The position numbers and the translations under genes are program-made. DNA of 64,000 nt, from assembly GCF_041435055.1 (NCBI RefSeq), contig NZ_CP108002.1, positions 496,001 through 560,000 on the forward strand, in the 5' to 3' direction. Each line of letters opens with the position of its first letter. Position 1 is the stretch's first letter. The stretch is from Streptomyces sp. NBC_00341. GTDB lineage: Bacteria; Actinomycetota; Actinomycetes; Streptomycetales; Streptomycetaceae. Under the pieces are notes generated by a model. That model was not told where the DNA came from. It searched no databases and saw only the letters and a program-made list of their open reading frames with translations. Below, piece by piece: positions 52,390-63,549 of this stretch.

Positions 52390-55300
52390 ATGTCCCGCCC
52401 CATCACCCGCCGCAGACGGCGGTTCACCGCCGTCGTCCTTGCGGCCGGCCTGACCGGCTCGCTGCTGGGCCTGTCGGCGCTGCCCGCCCAGGCCGCCGAT
52501 GTGCCGCACCCGCTGGGCACGGCCGTGCCCGACGTGCCGAAGAAGGTACTCACGGACCGGCGCGACAAGCTGGGTTCGCACGACCGTACGCTGCTGCAGA
52601 AGGCCGAGAGCAGGAAGAGCGGGACGGTCACCGTCCTGCTGGCCACCGCCGAGGGTGACACCGGGACGCTGCGTGCCGAGGTCACCGGCCTCGGCGGTCA
52701 CGTCGTCAGGGCGGACGACAAGCTCGGCTACGTCCGCGCCACCGTACCCACCGGGAAGGTCACCGCGCTCGCCGCGCTCAAGTCGGTCCGCGCCGTCGAC
52801 CTGAGCGAGACGTTCAAGATCCCCGATCCGTCGCCGGTCACCGGCCAGGACAGGAAGAAGGCCCAGGCCAAGGGCAAGGGCACGAGCAAGGGAAAGGACA
52901 AGGGCAAGGGCAAGGGCAACGGCTCCCCGGACTCCGGCCGGCCGGCAGCGCCCGGCCGCAGCACCCCGGCGGACAACCCCTATCTGCCCGTCGCAGAGAC
53001 CGGAGCCACCGGCTTCACCGCGGACCACCGCTCCTGGGACGGCCGGGGCGTCACGGTCGGCATCCTGGACACCGGGGTCGATCCGTCCCATCCGGCACTG
53101 CGCAACACCACGACCGGAAAGCCGAAGATCCAGGACTGGGTGACGGCGACCGACCCGGTCACCGACGCCGATCCGACGTGGCTGGAGATGCGTCTCAAGG
53201 TGACCGTCACCGACGGCACCTTCCGGTACGGCGGCGTGGACTACAAGGCCCCCGACGGTTCCTACGAGTTCCAGCTCTTCGACGAGGAGGGCACCTGGGG
53301 CAGCGAGCTCGCCGGTGACGTGAACCGGGACGGCGACCACAGCGACCGGTTCGGTGTCCTGTACCGGAAGTCGGACCACCGGGTCTGGGTCGATGCCGAT
53401 CTGGACCGGACGTTCGGTGCCTCCGATATCGTCCAGCCGTACGCCGACAGCGGCACCTGGGGCACCTTCGGCAAGGACGACCCGGACACGGCGGTCTTCG
53501 AGTCCATGCCGTTCACCGTCGAGTACCGCGATGACGTGGACCTCTCCGCGCGTGGCGGCAGCAGCGCCGGCACGAGCGCCGACTTCGTGAACATCGGCAT
53601 CGTCTCCGGTGCGCACGCCACCCATGTCGCCGGCATCACCGCGGGCAACGGGCTGTTCGGCGGGAAGATGAACGGCGCCGCGCCGGGCGCGCGGATCGTC
53701 TCCGAGCGGGTCTGCCTGTTCGCCTCCGGCTGCACCTCCTACGCCCTTGCCGAGGGCATGATCGATGTCGTCGTGAACAAGGGCGCGGACGTCGTCAACC
53801 TGTCGATCGGCGGGCTGTCCGCGCTCAACGACGGCGACAACGTCCGCGCGGTCCTGTACAACCGCCTCATCGACGAGTACGGCGTGCAGATCGTGTCGTC
53901 GGCCGGCAACGACGGACCGGGCATGAACACCGTCTCCGACCCGGCGACCTCCGACAAGGTGATCGCGGTGGGCGCCTCCGTCAGCAAGGACACCTGGTGG
54001 GCCGATTACGGCTCCCGGGTGAAGGCCCGTCAGTCGCTGTTCCCGTTCTCCGCGCGCGGACCGCGCGAGGACGGCGGGATGAAGCCGGAGCTCCTGGCCC
54101 CCGGCGCCGCCGTGTCGTCCATACCGACGTGGCTGCCCGGCGAGAGCGTCCCCGACACCGGCTACGAACTGCCCGCCGGCTACGGCATGTACAACGGTAC
54201 GTCGATGGCGTCGCCGCAGGCCGCCGGAGCCGTCGCGCTGCTGCTGTCGGCGGCGGCCGACACCCGGGTGAAGGTGTCACCGGCCGCGCTGCGCACCGCG
54301 CTGACCAGTTCCGCGACGCACCTGGAGGACCAGCCCGCCTACGCCCAGGGAGCCGGCCTGATCTCCGTCCCTGCGGCGTGGAAGCTGCTGGCGAAGAGGG
54401 GCCGGCCGACCTCGTACGACGTCAGGGCTCCGGTGTGCGGCGTACTCGCCGGGCTGCTGGCGACCCCGAAGTCCGGGGCCGGGGTGTACAACCGCTGTGC
54501 TCCGGGCGAGGGCGGGCAGGAGGTCCGCCGGGCGAAGGACTACACGGTGGAACTGACCCGCACCGGATCCGGCAGCGGCCGGGCCGAGCTGTCGTGGCTC
54601 GGCAACGACGGAACGTTCCGCGCGCCGCGCTCGGTGAGTCTGGACCGGGGCGGAAAGGCCACGATCAGCATCCGGGCGCAGTCCGGGACGGCGGGTGCGC
54701 ACTCCGCGCTGCTGCGCGTCGACGATCCGGCCACCCCCGGCGTCGACCGGCTGGTGCCGGTCACCGTCGTGGCCGCCGCCGCGCCCGCGAAGCCGTCGTA
54801 CGCCGTGTCCGCTAAGGGCTCGGTGGACCGTAACGGCACCCGGTCGGTCTTCGTCGCGGTACCCGAGGGCGCGGCGGCGCTGAAGGTGGACCTGTCCGGC
54901 GTCGCCGGTGACAGCCAGACCCGCTTCCTGGCGGTCGACCCGCAGGGCAAGCCGGTGGAGGACACCGCCGCCGACCGCTGCTACACACATTTCTCGGACA
55001 CCGAGGAGTGTGCTGCCGGCTCGCGTACCTACGAGCAGCCGATGCCCGGCGTCTGGGAGTTCGAGACGGAGGCCCGGCGCACGTCACCCGTCCTGGAGAA
55101 CCCCTACCGGCTGACCGCCACCGTGCTGGGGGCCGCGCTGGACCCGGCGTCCTCCGTGATCGACGAGGCGGCGGTCCACACGCCCGCCGAGAAGTCGTTC
55201 ACTGCCGTCAACCGGTTCGCCCCGGTGACCGCTCACGCGGTGGGCGGCTCCCTGGGCGCCCTGTCGCAGGAGCACCCGACCGTCAGCGACCAGGACATGA

Positions 55301-56718
55301 CGGGCAAGCAGATCGCGGTGCCGAGGGACGCGACGCGGCTCGAGGTGTCGATGGGCAACGCCTCCGACAAGAACGCCGATCTGGATCTGTACCTGGTGGC
55401 CCAGTCGGGGGCGCTGGTCGCCTCCTCCACCAACGGCGGTTCGCGCGAGTCGCTCTCCCTGGACGACCCCGCCCCCGGCTACTACCTGCTGTACATCGCC
55501 GGTACGGACGTGCCGTCCGGCAGCACCGCGTTCGACATCCAGGACACGATGTTCTCGACGTCGCTCGGCTCGGTGACCGTGGACCGGAGGAAGCCGGTGC
55601 GCCTGGACCCGGGTGAGTCGACGAAGGTGACGGGCCGTCTGACGGCGGACACGGCGCCTCCGGCGGGCCGCCGCCTGGTGGGCCGGTTCTCGCTGGCCAC
55701 GGACGCGGGCACCACGCTGGGCAGCGCCGACGTACTGCTCGGCAAGGTCACCAGCCCGCACGCGGACGTCACCGCGTCGTTCGGCCCGGCGATCGCCTTC
55801 GGCCTGGACGACACCGGGCGGGTCGCCGGCTCCCAGCAGGTCTCCGGCATCGGCCGGCCGATCCGCTGGGACCCGTCGAACGGCGTCACCCTGCTCGACA
55901 ACGGGGGCGCCCACGACGGCCACGTCCTCGGCCAGAGCGCGACCGCGGGGTACGCCACCGGGCAGCTGACGCCGACCGGGGGCACCCGGGCGGCCCTGTG
56001 GGACGCGGACGGCACCCTCACCACGCTGCCACTGCCCGACTGGGCCGCCTACCGCTTCGCCCGGGGGTTCGCCGTCAACGACGCGGGAACCGTCGCGGGC
56101 AATGCCACCGGCAACGTCACCGACCCGAAGACCGGGCGCAGCCTGGAGGTGAACGAGGGCTTCCTCTGGAACGCGAAGGACGGTTTCCGCAAGCTGCCGC
56201 ACCTCACGGAGAGCCGGAACCTGACGGAGCCCCTCGCCATCAACAACTCCGGTGTGGTCGTGGGCCATTCGTCCAAGGACGGCAGGCGTCGCGCCGTGCG
56301 GTGGGCCGCCGACGGAACGATCACCGATCTGGGCACGCTGCCCGGCATGGCCGACAGCTACGCCGCGGGCGTCAACACCTCGGGAACGATCGTCGGCACC
56401 AGCGGTGACGACGCGTTCGTGATCAAGCCGGGCGGCACCATGACCCGGCTGCCCGACTTCGGGTTCAGCGCCACAGCGATGGAGGTGAACGACGCGGGCT
56501 GGATCACGGGCAGCGCGGAGACGGCGCCCGATACGAACACGGCGGTCGTCTGGGACCCGGAGGGCCGCATGTACGACCTGAGCGCGATGATCGCGTCCTC
56601 GCGCTGGGTGCCGACCGACGGCATCGGCATCAACAACCGGGGCGAGGTGGCGTTCTACGCCATGGACACGGAGAACGGAGGCTCGAACAAGGTCGTCCTG
56701 GCGAAGCTGCCCGGCTGA
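52390..56718 (+). CDS. Secreted subtilase with HAF-repeat propeller
   Basis: 1442 residues. Signal peptide (LPAQAADVP), I9-like prodomain, a Lys/Gly repeat linker (about 156-178), then the S8 domain: Asp227 (GILDTGVD), His409 (HATHVAGI), Asn in SSAGNDGPG and Ser605 (GTSMASPQAAG). Asp and His are 182 residues apart, against about 32 in subtilisin, like pyrolysin/TPP II relatives; the insert has Ca-site-like DVNRDGDHSDRFG. Ig-like and pre-peptidase-like modules follow, then about 300 residues of HAF repeats (AFGLDDTGRVAG; FAVNDAGTVAG; LAINNSGVVVG; GVNTSGTIVG). ATG 52390 has AAAGGG upstream. Confidence 0.9.
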   Translation: MSRPITRRRRRFTAVVLAAGLTGSLLGLSALPAQAADVPHPLGTAVPDVPKKVLTDRRDKLGSHDRTLLQKAESRKSGTVTVLLATAEGDTGTLRAEVTGLGGHVVRADDKLGYVRATVPTGKVTALAALKSVRAVDLSETFKIPDPSPVTGQDRKKAQAKGKGTSKGKDKGKGKGNGSPDSGRPAAPGRSTPADNPYLPVAETGATGFTADHRSWDGRGVTVGILDTGVDPSHPALRNTTTGKPKIQDWVTATDPVTDADPTWLEMRLKVTVTDGTFRYGGVDYKAPDGSYEFQLFDEEGTWGSELAGDVNRDGDHSDRFGVLYRKSDHRVWVDADLDRTFGASDIVQPYADSGTWGTFGKDDPDTAVFESMPFTVEYRDDVDLSARGGSSAGTSADFVNIGIVSGAHATHVAGITAGNGLFGGKMNGAAPGARIVSERVCLFASGCTSYALAEGMIDVVVNKGADVVNLSIGGLSALNDGDNVRAVLYNRLIDEYGVQIVSSAGNDGPGMNTVSDPATSDKVIAVGASVSKDTWWADYGSRVKARQSLFPFSARGPREDGGMKPELLAPGAAVSSIPTWLPGESVPDTGYELPAGYGMYNGTSMASPQAAGAVALLLSAAADTRVKVSPAALRTALTSSATHLEDQPAYAQGAGLISVPAAWKLLAKRGRPTSYDVRAPVCGVLAGLLATPKSGAGVYNRCAPGEGGQEVRRAKDYTVELTRTGSGSGRAELSWLGNDGTFRAPRSVSLDRGGKATISIRAQSGTAGAHSALLRVDDPATPGVDRLVPVTVVAAAAPAKPSYAVSAKGSVDRNGTRSVFVAVPEGAAALKVDLSGVAGDSQTRFLAVDPQGKPVEDTAADRCYTHFSDTEECAAGSRTYEQPMPGVWEFETEARRTSPVLENPYRLTATVLGAALDPASSVIDEAAVHTPAEKSFTAVNRFAPVTAHAVGGSLGALSQEHPTVSDQDMTGKQIAVPRDATRLEVSMGNASDKNADLDLYLVAQSGALVASSTNGGSRESLSLDDPAPGYYLLYIAGTDVPSGSTAFDIQDTMFSTSLGSVTVDRRKPVRLDPGESTKVTGRLTADTAPPAGRRLVGRFSLATDAGTTLGSADVLLGKVTSPHADVTASFGPAIAFGLDDTGRVAGSQQVSGIGRPIRWDPSNGVTLLDNGGAHDGHVLGQSATAGYATGQLTPTGGTRAALWDADGTLTTLPLPDWAAYRFARGFAVNDAGTVAGNATGNVTDPKTGRSLEVNEGFLWNAKDGFRKLPHLTESRNLTEPLAINNSGVVVGHSSKDGRRRAVRWAADGTITDLGTLPGMADSYAAGVNTSGTIVGTSGDDAFVIKPGGTMTRLPDFGFSATAMEVNDAGWITGSAETAPDTNTAVVWDPEGRMYDLSAMIASSRWVPTDGIGINNRGEVAFYAMDTENGGSNKVVLAKLPG

Positions 56719-56759
56719 CCCGGCCTCCTGGTCCGACGGACCATCCGCCCGGCGGGGCG

Positions 56760-56801
56760 AAGGGCACCTCCGGGCCGCGGCCCGCGGCCGGGGGTGCCCT
56801 T
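56760..56801 (+). terminator. Terminator after the HAF subtilase gene
   Basis: AAGGGCACC pairs with GGTGCCCTT (9 bp) and GC-rich inner sequence can extend the stem, 42 bases after the stop. Confidence 0.65.
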
Positions 56802-56888
56802 GCCGTTGCGGCGCGTCCTGCCGCGCCCGTCCCCTGGTACTCCGGGGCACGGACCGGGCCAGCAGCCCCGATGCGCCCACGCCGCGAA

Positions 56889-56904
56889 ATTGGTCTAATC
56901 CAAA
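56889..56904. promoter_or_regulatory. DasR box (dre) 1 / chitinase direct repeat
   Basis: ATTGGTCTAATCCAAA fits the DasR-responsive element (core TGGTCTAGACCA) and the 12-base direct repeats of Streptomyces chitinase promoters. 140 bases upstream of the chitinase start. Confidence 0.8.
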
Positions 56905-56940
56905 TTCCGCCGAGTCCCTGCCGCATCCCTTGACGCCCCT

Positions 56941-56956
56941 ATTGGTCCAGTCCAAT
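56941..56956. promoter_or_regulatory. DasR box (dre) 2 / chitinase direct repeat
   Basis: ATTGGTCCAGTCCAAT, a near-perfect palindrome, starts 52 bases after box 1. Two boxes on nearly the same helical face fit tight GlcNAc-responsive DasR repression. Confidence 0.82.
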
Positions 56957-57028
56957 CTCTTGGGCGTGCCGCTGGATGCGGCATGAACACATCCCCTGGT
57001 GCGGTCCGTCCCCCACGGAGGTTGCATG

Positions 57029-59275
<2,247 letters not shown>

Positions 59276-59293
59276 GCAGCCGTCGTCCACGCG

Positions 59294-59329
59294 CCGCGGG
59301 CCGCCCGGGAAGTCCCGGGTGGCCCGTGG
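59294..59329. terminator. Bidirectional terminator after the chitinase gene
   Basis: A 16-bp stem with two G-T wobbles (59294-59309 with 59314-59329) around an AAGT loop, between convergent genes. Confidence 0.8.
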
Positions 59330-59357
59330 CCGGTGGTCCTGTCCGTCGACCGGTGGT

Positions 59358-60032
59358 TCAGCCCTCCACCGCTGTGGTGGTGAAGCGGTCGCCGCACACC
59401 CGGAGGCCGGAGGTCCGCAGGGTGAGCGCCTCCTTGGAGCCGGGCGGGTAGACCCTGAGGTAGTCGGGCTCGCGCCAGCAGCCGGAACCCTTGATCCCCT
59501 GGTTCAGGGTGTGCAGCGTGACGGCTGCCGTCCGGCCGGCGTCGATCACGGTCCGCTCCCCCGGCGCGCCCTCGCGCCCGGCCGGGACGCCGATCACGCT
59601 GCCGTCGCGCCTGATCATCGAGACACCCGGAAACCCTTGCAGGGTGCAGGAGTGCCCGGACTTGTTGGCGAACGTGAGCCGGTAGTGGATCTGGCCCGCA
59701 CCCGCGTCGGCGGCGCCCAGGCTCATCCCCAGGGTCTTGGTCGTGCAACGTCGCGCTTCCGGAGCACCGGCGGCCGCTGCCGGCGGGGAGGACGACGGAT
59801 CGGCCTGGTGATACGCCGCCGGGGCACTGCCGGAAGCGGAGCCGCTCGCGGCCGGCTGCCCGGCCGAGGCCGCGGTCCCGCCGCAGCCGGCCGTGACGAG
59901 GGCGATCGACGCGGCCGCGACCGGGACGAGAAGGCGGGGCCGGCGCGTACCGGCCCGCCGAGCCGTCCTCCTCTCCCGCGACCGGAGCGAATGCTCGGAC
60001 GGTGATGGGGTGGTTCGAAGAAGTGAGCCCAT
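59358..60032 (-). CDS. DUF4232-like putative lipoprotein
   Basis: 224 residues. A basic leader (RSRERRTARRAGTRRPR), a hydrophobic run and LVTAGC, which is a lipobox, so it is probably a lipoprotein with an unusually long N-region. A Ser/Ala/Pro-rich spacer leads to a DUF4232-like beta domain: GQIHYRLTFANKSGHSCTLQGFPGVSM, VIDAGRTAAVTLHTLNQG and LRVCGDRFTTTA, with four Cys likely paired. Function is unknown; many Streptomyces have several copies. The start at 60032 has GAGAGG very close, so it may lie a few codons further in. Confidence 0.82.
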   Translation of the reverse strand: MGSLLRTTPSPSEHSLRSRERRTARRAGTRRPRLLVPVAAASIALVTAGCGGTAASAGQPAASGSASGSAPAAYHQADPSSSPPAAAAGAPEARRCTTKTLGMSLGAADAGAGQIHYRLTFANKSGHSCTLQGFPGVSMIRRDGSVIGVPAGREGAPGERTVIDAGRTAAVTLHTLNQGIKGSGCWREPDYLRVYPPGSKEALTLRTSGLRVCGDRFTTTAVEG

Positions 60033-60144
60033 ACCTCTCGCCTGCTCAATTTCTCGCGGTCTGCACCTGCCGGGGGAATTCTTCCGCTCGCGCGCCCCCG
60101 GACGGTCGCGCCCCGGGACCGTCACACGCCCGCACGCCCGCTCA

Positions 60145-61704
60145 TCACCCGCGCCGCACCACGCCCTGACCGTCGAAGGCCGTCTCGCTCCGCGAGCCGA
60201 GGTCCAGCCACAGTCCGGTGAACCGGTCGAGCAGCCCGGCCGCCGCCGTCACATCGTCCGTCAGCGGCCGGTCGGCCAGCTCCGCGTCGAGCACCGCGTC
60301 CGCCAGCGCGAAGGCCCGGCCGACGGGCAGTTCCGGGTCGAGGCGCATGTCACGCTGTCGCAACGCCCTTACGGCCGCGACGAGTTCGCAGCCCACGACC
60401 AGCCGGTACGCCTCGCACGCGCGCAGCGTCTGCCGCGCCGCCAACGAGGCGAAGCTGGCCTGCTCCTCGACCCCGCGCGAGAGCACCGCATGGCCGAGCG
60501 AGGCGGGCGCGGAGAAGGCGCGCAGATCTCCGAGCGCCGCCCCGGCCGCGTACTCGAGGATCATCACGCCCGACGCGGCCAGCGCACCGTCCGCGAGGAA
60601 CGGCCGCAGCCGGGTGAAGGCCGGTTCGTTCAGCGTGGACAGGCGCGAGGTCGACAGCCGCGCCACCTGCGTCACCGCCAGCCTGAAGTGGTCCAGGGCA
60701 AGCGCGAGTTGGGCGATGTAGAAGCCGCCGTGGTGGTAGGCCGCCATATCGTCCGCCGAGATCAGCGGGTTCTCCGCCGCCGCGTTGATCTCGACCGTGA
60801 GGACGTCTTCGAGCGCGTCCGCCGCATCGTGCGCGGGCCCGTGGATCTGGGGCACGCAGCGGAAGCCGTACGGGTCCTGGATCCGGCCGAGCGGGGGCGT
60901 GGGGCGGTCGGCGGCGCCGAGCAGCAGCCGCATCCGCTCGGCGACCGCGTACGAACCGGCGTGCCGCCGCGCCTCGTGCACGGGCAGCGCGAACGCCTCG
61001 TACGAACCGTCGGTCGCCATCAGGGACAGGGCCGCCACCACCTGTGTGGCCGCGATCAGGCCGCGCAGCTCGTGCAGGGCGAGGGCAGACTGGCCGAGGG
61101 TGAGCGCGTTGCTGCTGATCAGGGCGAGGGCGTCGTTGTTGTCGAGGGGCTGCGGGGCGGGGGCCGCCCCGGAGCCCTGCCAGGGGTGTTCGCCGGCCAG
61201 CGCGAGGCCCATCTGCGCGAGCGCGGCGATGTCGCCGGTGCCGACCGAGCCGAATTCGTTGACCTTCGGATACGCGCCCGTCCCCAGCGCCTCGCAGAGG
61301 GCCGTGACGACGGTGGGACGCAGACCGGCGCCGCCCGCGAGCAGCTGGTTGGCCCGGACGGCGAGCATGGCGCGGACCTGCCGCGCGGGCAGCTCCTCAC
61401 CGATCGATCCGGCGTGGCTGCGCAGCAGCCGTAGACCGTGGTCGGCGGCCGCCCCCGTCGGTACGGACTCATTCCGGTTGGCGCCCACACCGGTGGAGCG
61501 ACCGTAGACGCGACCCCATGAGGCAATCTCCCGGGCAGCGTTCCACGAGGTCTCCACACGCTTCATACCGTCCGCCCCCAGAACGGGTTTTACGGTGGAT
61601 TCGGCCATGCGTACGACATCTGCGACCATCAGTCCGCGGCCGTCGAGGGTGACCACCGAATCACTGCCGAGAGCCACCCCGTCCGCGATATGAGACGACA
61701 TCAC
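60145..61704 (-). CDS. HAL/PAL-fold lyase without the MIO-forming Ser (ergothionase-like?)
   Basis: 519 residues with the aromatic ammonia-lyase fold: VYGRSTGVGANR (the Tyr loop), LLRSHAGSIGE (Ser-His pair), DPYGFRCVPQIHGPAHDA and NAAAENPLIS. The tripeptide that cyclises to MIO, Ala-Ser-Gly in FGSVGASGD, is Gly155-Thr156-Gly157 in FGSVGTGD, so no normal MIO can form. Elimination without MIO is known for ergothionase, which expels trimethylamine. A quaternary-amine-type ABC importer is divergent from it. So a betaine-type amino acid is a plausible substrate (inference); HutH is unlikely. GTG 61704 follows GAGGAGG. Confidence 0.8.
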   Translation of the reverse strand: MMSSHIADGVALGSDSVVTLDGRGLMVADVVRMAESTVKPVLGADGMKRVETSWNAAREIASWGRVYGRSTGVGANRNESVPTGAAADHGLRLLRSHAGSIGEELPARQVRAMLAVRANQLLAGGAGLRPTVVTALCEALGTGAYPKVNEFGSVGTGDIAALAQMGLALAGEHPWQGSGAAPAPQPLDNNDALALISSNALTLGQSALALHELRGLIAATQVVAALSLMATDGSYEAFALPVHEARRHAGSYAVAERMRLLLGAADRPTPPLGRIQDPYGFRCVPQIHGPAHDAADALEDVLTVEINAAAENPLISADDMAAYHHGGFYIAQLALALDHFRLAVTQVARLSTSRLSTLNEPAFTRLRPFLADGALAASGVMILEYAAGAALGDLRAFSAPASLGHAVLSRGVEEQASFASLAARQTLRACEAYRLVVGCELVAAVRALRQRDMRLDPELPVGRAFALADAVLDAELADRPLTDDVTAAAGLLDRFTGLWLDLGSRSETAFDGQGVVRRG

Positions 61705-61852
61705 GCGCAATTCCTCCTCAACCGGAAGCTTCGTCTTGCCCTACGGCCACTTGTCACCAGGGATTTGCCTCTGAACGGCGACTGACTATTGACAATCTAT
61801 TCAGACACCAAGAACTCTGCATGATGATATGCAGCCGGGCAAGGGACTCCAC
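61705..61852. promoter_or_regulatory. Divergent promoter region, lyase / ABC importer
   Basis: 148 bases, AT-richer than its neighbours at 61755-61830. TTGACA at 61789-61794 could be a -35 for the importer; ATTGACAAT (61788-61796) is a palindrome and CTATT occurs on both its sides, which could be an operator. No -10 is certain. Confidence 0.45.
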
Positions 61853-62896
61853 ATGATCCAATTCGACACGGTCCACAAGCGCTTCCCGAACGGCACAACC
61901 GCGGTGCACGACCTCACGCTTGAGATGCCGGAAGGCGGCGTGACCGTCCTCGTCGGATCTTCCGGTTGCGGCAAGACAACGACACTCCGCATGGTCAACC
62001 GGATGGTCGATCCGACCTCCGGGACGATCAGGGTCAACGGCAAGGACGTCCTGGAGCAGGACGCCGCCGAGCTGCGCCGCTCCATCGGCTACGTGATCCA
62101 GCAGTCCGGGCTCTTCCCCCACCGCACGGTCCTCGACAACATCGCGACCGTGCCGCTGCTGCTCGGCTGGGGCCGGAGGAAGGCGCGGGCGCGGGCGGCG
62201 GAACTCCTGGAGACGGTGGGCCTCTCCGCCGACGCCGCCAAGCGCTACCCGCACCAGCTCTCCGGCGGCCAGCAGCAGCGGGTCGGCGTGGCGCGGGCGC
62301 TCGCCGCGGACCCGCCGGTACTCCTGATGGACGAGCCGTTCGGCGCCGTCGACCCTGTGGTGCGCACCCAGCTGCAGGATGAACTCCTGCGTCTTCAGCG
62401 AGAGTTGAACAAGACCATCGTCTTCGTCACGCACGACATAGACGAGGCCGTCCGGCTCGGGGACCGGATAGCCGTCTTCCGTACCGGTGGCCACCTCGTC
62501 CAGTACGCCGGCCCCGCCGAGCTGCTCGCCCGCCCCGCGGACGCGTTCGTCGCGGACTTCCTCGGCGCCGAGCGCGGTCTGAAGCTGCTGTCGCTGACCG
62601 CACTGGCGGAGGTCGCCCAGGGGCCCGCCCCCAAGGGCACCCGCTGGCAGCTGACCCTCGACGCCGGCCGCAAGCCGCTGGCCTGGCGCGACACCGAGAG
62701 CGAGGCCGAGGCCCCGGTCCGGCCGCTGCGCGACACGGACTCGCTCCTCTCGGCCCTCAACGAATCGATCGCCGCGCCGAGCGGACTGGTGGCCCGGGTC
62801 GACGCGGAGGGCGCCCTCACGGGTGTCACGTCCCGCGAGGACATCCACGACCACGCGGGACGCGTCCACGGCGCGGCGAGCACGGTGGGCGCATGA
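61853..62896 (+). CDS. Quaternary-amine-type ABC importer, ATPase subunit (OpuCA/EgtV-like)
   Basis: 347 residues. ABC ATPase domain 1-240: Walker [10 protein letters not shown] (Lys41), Q loop [14 protein letters not shown], signature LSGGQQQR, Walker [12 protein letters not shown] and H loop [19 protein letters not shown] and [16 protein letters not shown] are typical of glycine betaine/choline (OpuC/OpuBA/ProV) ATPases. The C-terminal extension resembles a degenerate CBS region ([21 protein letters not shown]). AAGGGA lies before ATG 61853. The permease start overlaps its stop (ATGA). Substrate: betaine-like amine by family; possibly ergothioneine by context. Confidence 0.9.
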   Translation: MIQFDTVHKRFPNGTTAVHDLTLEMPEGGVTVLVGSSGCGKTTTLRMVNRMVDPTSGTIRVNGKDVLEQDAAELRRSIGYVIQQSGLFPHRTVLDNIATVPLLLGWGRRKARARAAELLETVGLSADAAKRYPHQLSGGQQQRVGVARALAADPPVLLMDEPFGAVDPVVRTQLQDELLRLQRELNKTIVFVTHDIDEAVRLGDRIAVFRTGGHLVQYAGPAELLARPADAFVADFLGAERGLKLLSLTALAEVAQGPAPKGTRWQLTLDAGRKPLAWRDTESEAEAPVRPLRDTDSLLSALNESIAAPSGLVARVDAEGALTGVTSREDIHDHAGRVHGAASTVGA

Positions 62897-63543
62897 GCAT
62901 CGACTGGTCGTGGATATCCGACCACTCCGGTGATCTCACCACCCTGGCCGTCTCCCACCTCCAGGCCGCCCTCACCGCCGTACTCCTGGGCCTGGTCGTG
63001 TCGCTCCCCCTGGCCGTCCTCGCGCACCGGGTACGCCGGCTGCGCGGACTGCTCCTCGGGCTGTCGAACATCCTGTTCACCATTCCGTCCATCGCCGTCT
63101 TCGTACTCCTCCTGCCGGTCAGCGGGCTCACCCGCACCACCACCGTCATCGGCCTGACGATCTACACCCTCGTGGTGCTCCTGCGGAACACCGTCGAGGG
63201 CCTGGACTCCGTACCGGCCAGGACCAAGGAAGCCGCGAAGGCCATGGGTACCAGGCCGCTGCGCACCCTGCTCACCGTCGAACTCCCCCTCGCCCTCCCG
63301 GTGATCATGGCGGGCGTGCGGATCGCGACGGTCATGGCCATCTCGCTGGTCTCCGTGGCCACGTACATCGGGGACGGCGGACTGGGCCAGCTCTTCACGG
63401 ACGGCTTCCAGCGCAACTTCCCCACCCCCGTCATCGTCGGCGTCGCCCTGACCCTGCTCCTCGCACTCGTCGCGGACGCGGCGCTCGTCGCCCTCCAGTA
63501 CGTGCTGACTCCATGGACCCGCCGGCAGAAGCAGGGGGCCTGA
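62893..63543 (+). CDS. Quaternary-amine-type ABC importer, permease 1 (OpuCB-like)
   Basis: 216 residues, five or six membrane helices, BPD_transp_1 fold. The EAA loop reads RTKEAAKAMGTRPLRTLLTVELPLALPVIMAG, the site that docks on the ATPase. IPSIAVFVLLLP and TYIGDGGLGQLFTDGF are typical of OpuB/OpuC permeases. It begins in the ATPase stop codon and ends six bases before the second permease, so the three genes form one operon. A periplasmic-type binding protein, which such importers need, is expected just beyond the right edge. Confidence 0.9.
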   Translation: MSIDWSWISDHSGDLTTLAVSHLQAALTAVLLGLVVSLPLAVLAHRVRRLRGLLLGLSNILFTIPSIAVFVLLLPVSGLTRTTTVIGLTIYTLVVLLRNTVEGLDSVPARTKEAAKAMGTRPLRTLLTVELPLALPVIMAGVRIATVMAISLVSVATYIGDGGLGQLFTDGFQRNFPTPVIVGVALTLLLALVADAALVALQYVLTPWTRRQKQGA

Positions 63544-63549
63544 GCGCTC

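Noticed and set aside
60145..61704. Annotation as canonical histidine ammonia-lyase (hutH)
   Set aside because: The Ala-Ser-Gly needed for MIO is Gly-Thr-Gly, no other hut gene is adjacent, and the neighbour is a quaternary-amine importer.
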